From: a virus
Virus record (IMG/VR): IMGVR_UViG_3300042477_000229
Span: 1-26,184 of that record
DNA: 26,184 nucleotides
Direction: 5' to 3' (one strand)
The notes beneath the pieces were generated by a model, which was not told the origin of the DNA, did no database searches, and saw only the letters and a program-made list of their open reading frames with translations. Position numbers and translations under genes: made by a program. Below, in pieces: positions 23,066 to 26,184 of this stretch (within the stretch, counting starts at the first letter, position 1; every line of letters begins with the position of its first letter).

Positions 23066-24212
23066 GCTGTACCCGTCGAAGGCCGCGCTAGACCTTATCC
23101 GACACTTCGAGGGGTTGAGCCTTACCGGCTACCTCGACCCTATCGGCATCCCCACCATCGGATACGGCAGGACCGGGCCTGTAGCTGTCGTGGGCAAGCG
23201 CATCACGCTGGCCGAAGCCGACGCGCTGCTTGACGAAGACGTGGCACGACACGCGCAGATTGTGCGGGACCAGATCACAGTGCCGCTCACGCAAGGCGAG
23301 TTCGATGCCCTCGCAAGTTTGGTCTTCAATCTAGGCTATATACCCAAAAGCCTGAAAGCCTGCCTCAACGGCGGCGTGACAGACGCGGGCAAGGTGATGA
23401 CGCCAGGCAGCTACGGCTCGGCGCTGTTGCAGTTCCCGCGCAACTGCCGCGCAGGTGGCAAGCCGCTCAAGGGCCTGTACCGGCGAAGGCTGGCTGAGGC
23501 GTGCCTGTTCTGCGACCTCCCGTGGGAGAACGCCTGTTCGATCAGCGTGGTCCAGCTATCTGTCGATGAGGCTGGCAAGATCGACACGAACGAAAGCACG
23601 TCTCTGGAAGACACCCTTATGCGTGCGCGGCTGGACACATCGCGCCCGCCTGACACGTCTCACATTCTCAAGAAACAGTGGTCCGAGCTGGTCAAGCCCG
23701 AACCCGTCAAAGCTGAGCCTGAAGCCGTGCCGGCGCCAGGCGATGCGGAGCCAGCGGAGAAGGAAGCCCCCCAGCCCAACCCCCCTCCGCTGGTATCTGC
23801 CCCCGTTCCTGCGCAGCCGAGTGGTCCCGCTGTCGCAGGGCCGGCGGTGGAGGCTGGCGTATCTCAGCCCCCGCCGCCGGTTTCCAAAGGGCCGCCAAAG
23901 GTTGAGCCGAAACCGCCGCGTCTGCCAGATCCGCCCGTTCCCATCGGCCAACAGACCGGCGCTGTAGACGCTGCGAGAAAGTCGGAGGAGTGGTCATCAT
24001 CTGCCAAGTCGATGATCTACTCCCGCCGATTTTGGGGCCTTCTCCTGGTTGTGGCGGGCCGTGTGTGGATGCTCAAAACTGGCAGCAACGCGGTTCTTGG
24101 GGCTGTTTCTGATCCGCTCGTGATGGAGATGTTCTCAGGCTTCATGGTCATGGTGATCGGGGAAGCCGTCCAGCACTGGGGCGAACGCAAAGCGACACGG
24201 CCTCTCAAATGA
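23028..24212 (+). CDS. Endolysin: GH24 lysozyme fused to a proline-rich linker and membrane tail
   Basis: This 394-residue muramidase cleaves peptidoglycan. Residues 15-165 are the T4/P22 lysozyme-type domain with the triad Glu28, Asp37 and Thr43 in the exact T4 spacing (9 and 6 residues). 'VPLTQGEFDALASLVFNLG' (85-103) is also typical. A Pro-rich linker (222-305) follows. The tail (325-394) has two hydrophobic segments, about 335-350 and 366-383, in a pattern that resembles small phage holins ('SRRFWGLLL' start, basic end). There is no N-terminal signal peptide. The start is ATG behind GGAGG. A membrane-tethered or holin-fused lysozyme is unusual; most relatives are about 150-180 residues. 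Confidence 0.88.
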   Translation: MAIEILRRRPPSELYPSKAALDLIRHFEGLSLTGYLDPIGIPTIGYGRTGPVAVVGKRITLAEADALLDEDVARHAQIVRDQITVPLTQGEFDALASLVFNLGYIPKSLKACLNGGVTDAGKVMTPGSYGSALLQFPRNCRAGGKPLKGLYRRRLAEACLFCDLPWENACSISVVQLSVDEAGKIDTNESTSLEDTLMRARLDTSRPPDTSHILKKQWSELVKPEPVKAEPEAVPAPGDAEPAEKEAPQPNPPPLVSAPVPAQPSGPAVAGPAVEAGVSQPPPPVSKGPPKVEPKPPRLPDPPVPIGQQTGAVDAARKSEEWSSSAKSMIYSRRFWGLLLVVAGRVWMLKTGSNAVLGAVSDPLVMEMFSGFMVMVIGEAVQHWGERKATRPLK

Positions 24213-24511
24213 TGGCGCTGTGGATGGGCCTGCCACAATGGGCGCGCACTGCGCTCATGTGGTGCGGCGCGCTGTTCATGATGGCGCTGACCGGCAAGTT
24301 CCTGCTGTCGCAGCACGACAAGCGCATCCGCAGGGAAGTGAACGACGCGCGCGACATCGAAGCCGCGCAAGTAGAGTCGGAAGTCCTCACCCAGATCACG
24401 GAAAACACAAATGAAGTCGTTCGCGAGGCTGACGCTGTGCGCAGCCATACCGCTGTTGTCGAGCTGCCAGACGGAACCAAAAGCCTCCCCCAATATCATT
24501 ACCGCGACTAG
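24209..24511 (+). CDS. Inner-membrane spanin (Rz-like)
   Basis: This 100-residue protein starts in an ATGA overlap with the lysozyme gene. An N-terminal membrane segment is at about 13-33 ('RTALMWCGALFMMALTGKFL'), followed by a charged helical stretch (36-80) that would reach into the periplasm. A lipoprotein gene is nested in its 3' part in another frame. This is the classic arrangement of i-spanin and o-spanin, which fuse inner and outer membranes at the last step of lysis in Gram-negative hosts. It is shorter than lambda Rz. Sequence similarity is not used here; topology and nesting are. Confidence 0.75.
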   Translation: MMALWMGLPQWARTALMWCGALFMMALTGKFLLSQHDKRIRREVNDARDIEAAQVESEVLTQITENTNEVVREADAVRSHTAVVELPDGTKSLPQYHYRD

Positions 24512-24686
24512 CGGCGCGATCTGGAAAGAGGCGCTCTGCACCACGGGGACGCCGATCCTGATCTCGCGCGGCGACGTGCTGACGCTCCCGACCGCCGAGG
24601 CAATCGGGGACCACAACAACGCGATCTTCTGCGCTTGTCCGGAGAAGCGGCCTCCGGCGTTTGATGCCGCCATTTGCAAAACATAG
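24411..24686 (+). CDS. Outer-membrane lipoprotein spanin (Rz1-like)
   Basis: This 91-residue protein begins with a lipoprotein signal peptide: 'MKSFARLTLCAAIPLLSSC' with the lipobox Leu-Ser-Ser-Cys and lipidated Cys19. The mature part contains 'ISRGDVLTLPTAEAIGDHNN' (51-70) and three further Cys. The gene begins 101 bases before the i-spanin stop and runs in another frame, so the pair is partly overlapping. It should sit in the outer membrane and bind the i-spanin through its C-terminus. It is longer than lambda Rz1 and not notably Pro-rich. Confidence 0.78.
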   Translation: MKSFARLTLCAAIPLLSSCQTEPKASPNIITATSGAIWKEALCTTGTPILISRGDVLTLPTAEAIGDHNNAIFCACPEKRPPAFDAAICKT

Positions 24687-24696
24687 GAGACTTGAC

Positions 24697-24933
24697 GTGA
24701 ACATTCTCGGGCTGGAAATCACAAGCAAGGGGGGCGCCGTGAACTGGATGAATGTTCGCCGGTTCTTCTACGTTGCAATCGTAACCTGGCTGGTCGGCGT
24801 TCGCCTGATCGGCTTGAACCCGTTCGATGACAAATCCATCGGGCTGGACACCATCCTCGACGGCCTCGCGCTGTACGCCGTCTGGCTGATCGTCTGGCAC
24901 ATGCTCTGGGCCTTGCGTCCGAAGTTCAGCTAA
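24697..24933 (+). CDS. Two-segment small membrane protein, holin candidate
   Basis: A GTG at 24697 with AGGAG seven bases upstream opens a 78-residue frame; an in-frame ATG at 24661 has no such site and overlaps the spanin gene. Hydrophobic segments lie at about 22-40 ('FFYVAIVTWLVGVRLIGL') and 54-72 ('LALYAVWLIVWHMLWAL'), with a short polar turn between. Size and topology fit a two-segment holin, but the lysozyme's own membrane tail and other genes nearby are rivals for that role. The N-terminus is 'NILGLEITSKGGAVNW'. Confidence 0.6.
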   Translation: MNILGLEITSKGGAVNWMNVRRFFYVAIVTWLVGVRLIGLNPFDDKSIGLDTILDGLALYAVWLIVWHMLWALRPKFS

Positions 24934-24935
24934 CC

Positions 24936-25157
24936 TTGCAGGTACGTGTAACCAACCCGGCGATGCTCGGCGCTGTCGCGCTGTGTGTCGCCGGGGCCGT
25001 CGGCGCGTGGGCGTTCGTGGCCGGCCATGCGCATGACTGCGCGGCGCGCTGGGCTGATAGTGGCCTGCGTGTGACCTACCGGGACGGGCAGTGCCTCGTT
25101 GAAGCTGGCGGGCGGTTCTACCCCGAACGGGTTATCCGCGTCTGGGTGCGGCAATGA
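24936..25157 (+). CDS. Small membrane-anchored protein
   Basis: This 73-residue product is read from TTG at 24936, two bases after the preceding stop; ATG at 24963 is an alternative, and neither has a strong ribosome site. Residues about 9-30 ('AMLGAVALCVAGAVGAWAFV') form a membrane segment. The rest contains 'HDCAARWADSG', 'YRDGQCLVEAGGRFYPE' and two Cys that could pair outside the cytoplasm. The C-terminal pattern resembles small proteins seen in other phages, but I cannot name the family. Its stop overlaps the next start as ATGA. Confidence 0.5.
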   Translation: MQVRVTNPAMLGAVALCVAGAVGAWAFVAGHAHDCAARWADSGLRVTYRDGQCLVEAGGRFYPERVIRVWVRQ

Positions 25158-25246
25158 GATACGCGCCATTCCTCAAGACGCTGTTGCTGGCTGTCTCAGG
25201 CCTTAGCTTCTTGGTATGGTTCGCTGTGGTGCTGGAAAGGTTGTAG
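25154..25246 (+). CDS. Thirty-residue single-membrane-segment protein
   Basis: ATG at 25154 overlaps the preceding TGA (ATGA), and a 30-codon frame runs to TAG. The product is 'MRYAPFLKTLLLAVSG' followed by 'LSFLVWFAVVLERL': a basic N-terminus, one membrane segment (about 9-27) and a charged end. Start-stop coupling and a clean membrane profile support it, but a frame this short can arise by chance. If real, it is the last gene of the lysis cluster. Confidence 0.45.
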   Translation: MRYAPFLKTLLLAVSGLSFLVWFAVVLERL

Positions 25247-25249
25247 GGC

Positions 25250-25555
25250 TCACTTCTCCCCGCTCCCCGCTAGTGCTGGCGTCAGCCGCGCCACGACCGT
25301 GTCGATAAGATCGACCGCATCGTATTCGCCCATCTGCGTGAGCCGTGAGGCCAGCGCGTTGAGCCCGGCAATCAGCTCTGGCGATACGGGCGGGGGCATC
25401 GCGGCCTGATACGCGGTGACGGCGGCGCGGGCGAGGCTGCGAAACTCATCAGCCCGGATTGGGTGTTGGACGTCCCAATGGTGAACGTGAGGTCCGTCAG
25501 CATTATAGACAGCCCTTGCGGCCGCCTCCAGCGCGCGGGGGTGGGGGTGGGTCAT
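25250..25555 (-). CDS. Small phage protein of the leftward operon
   Basis: This is a 101-residue soluble protein. Residues 8-50 ('LEAAARAVYNADG', 'EFRSLARAAVTAYQAAM') follow a pattern of small proteins in phage early regions: 'A.A.Y...G...W......FR..A.AA..AY'. Function is unknown. AAGGA lies six bases before its ATG. Its start overlaps the stop of the upstream gene (ATGA on its strand). It ends three bases from the end of the rightward lysis cluster, so the two operons converge tail to tail. Confidence 0.6.
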   Translation of the reverse strand: MTHPHPRALEAAARAVYNADGPHVHHWDVQHPIRADEFRSLARAAVTAYQAAMPPPVSPELIAGLNALASRLTQMGEYDAVDLIDTVVARLTPALAGSGEK

Positions 25556-25866
25556 GGGGTGTCCTTCGATAGTGCGTCGAGCGCGGCGCGGGCTTGTGTT
25601 AGCGCTTCACGTTCGCCATCGTACATGCCGCCTATCGCGATAGCTGGCGGCTCAAACCATTCAATCATCCCCGCCAAAGCCTCCGCGCACTCCAGCAGCG
25701 CGGGGAGCGCGACAGACGCAGCCGCCACGAAATCGCGGTCGAGTTCGGCCAAGCGCAGATGGTCGAGGGGCCTCCTGTTGCGCGGCGATTTGAAAGGTCC
25801 CGCTGCTTTCAGGTGTTCTGCGTGCAACTCTCGCAGGCGCGCGATTGCTTGTGATGCGTCAGTCAT
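25552..25866 (-). CDS. Hypothetical small protein of the leftward operon
   Basis: This 104-residue protein starts at 25866, where ATG follows GGAG and overlaps the preceding stop; a longer frame to 25953 exists, but it would overlap the upstream gene far more. The product is helical and rich in Ala, Leu and Glu ('AIARLRELHAEHLKAAG', 'LLECAEALAGMIEWFEPP', 'EREALTQARAALDAL'). It resembles small early-region proteins of phages in style only. Function is unknown. Confidence 0.6.
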   Translation of the reverse strand: MTDASQAIARLRELHAEHLKAAGPFKSPRNRRPLDHLRLAELDRDFVAAASVALPALLECAEALAGMIEWFEPPAIAIGGMYDGEREALTQARAALDALSKDTP

Positions 25867-26184
25867 GCTGCTTGCTCCGCTTGCGCATACCCGCCCCACT
25901 GGTCGGCCATCGCCTCGGCAATGCCGCTGAAGGTGCGCGAGCGTTCTTTCCATCTGTCAGGGCCGGGCGGCATGCGATGGACGCGGGCAATGCGGCCGGC
26001 GACGACGTTGGTCGGCTCCAGCTTTGGCAAGCCCTTTAGCCACAAGCACGTCGCCTTGACCTCGCCGTGGCCAAACTGCCAAGGCTGAATTGTCTGGTCC
26101 GGCTTGCGTATGCGGCTGCTGATAATGCTGACCGGGTTTTCGATTGCGATGCGCGGAATGGGCGCGGCCATCAGGTCACGCACA
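25863..26184 (-). CDS. C-terminal part of a phage DNA methyltransferase-like protein (partial)
   Basis: The frame enters from beyond the right edge and ends at 25863; about 106 codons are visible. 'PIPRIAIENPV', 'QPWQFGHGEVKATCLWLKGL' (split at Lys), 'PTNVV' and the end 'RSRTFSGIAEAMADQWG' match, from memory, the C-terminal part of a phage family usually annotated as DNA cytosine methyltransferase or class I methyltransferase-like. 'IENP' is the ENP/ENV-like motif region of that fold. The SAM-binding N-terminus lies outside the window, so activity cannot be judged. It leads the leftward operon as seen here. Confidence 0.7.
   Translation of the reverse strand, partial: VRDLMAAPIPRIAIENPVSIISSRIRKPDQTIQPWQFGHGEVKATCLWLKGLPKLEPTNVVAGRIARVHRMPPGPDRWKERSRTFSGIAEAMADQWGGYAQAEQAA

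Noticed and set aside
1-26184. tRNA genes, CRISPR arrays, insertion sequences or integrase
   Set aside because: I looked for cloverleaf-like segments, regularly spaced repeats, transposase motifs and recombinase motifs and saw none that could be supported.

Overview
The window is a phage or prophage segment with almost no non-coding DNA. The base composition is clearly GC-rich, judged by eye. It carries nearly the whole late half of a short-tailed (podovirus-type) genome: DNA packaging, head, neck, ejection proteins, tailspike and lysis. There is no tape-measure, sheath or tail-tube gene, which fits a short tail. A P22-like portal, P22 gp4- and gp10-like neck proteins and a tailspike are combined with an N4 gp56-type major capsid protein, so the module is mosaic. 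The host cannot be fixed. The protein style suggests a Gram-negative, probably alphaproteobacterial host (inference), and the lipoprotein-type spanin supports an outer membrane. No integrase, repressor, tRNA or host gene is visible, so a free phage and a prophage cannot be told apart.

Layout, left to right. 1-208 is a leader with a strong hairpin. 209-4640 holds a small structural protein, a probable small terminase, the large terminase, a 68-residue gene and the portal. 4640-8295 holds six virion-type genes: a fibre-like protein, two related 300-residue proteins, a 50-residue gene, a protein with five exact 20-residue repeats, and a protein carrying one copy of the same motif. A rho-independent terminator follows. 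8433-13447 holds scaffold, capsid, a probable decoration protein, the neck proteins and an Ig-like appendage. 13473-18282 holds three ejection-type proteins and ends in a second terminator. 18350-20110 is the tailspike. On the opposite strand, 20047-20946 encodes a SAM-dependent methyltransferase that overlaps the tailspike end and shares a CATG start palindrome with the next rightward gene. 20945-25246 runs from an unknown protein into a lysis region with a coiled-coil membrane protein, a four-segment membrane protein, a lysozyme fused to a membrane tail, nested spanins and three small membrane proteins. 25250-26184 is a leftward operon of two small phage proteins and the end of a methyltransferase-like gene that leaves the window.

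Many rightward genes overlap stop to start (ATGA, TAATG, TGATG, GTGA, TTGA), which suggests long translationally coupled transcripts. The two terminators divide the late genes into a packaging and accessory-virion unit, a head-neck-ejection unit, and a tailspike-plus-lysis unit interrupted by the antisense methyltransferase. The most unusual parts are the six-gene block between portal and scaffold, the 20-residue repeat protein, the antisense methyltransferase with its shared start site, the lysozyme with a holin-like C-terminus, and the unknown four-segment membrane protein.
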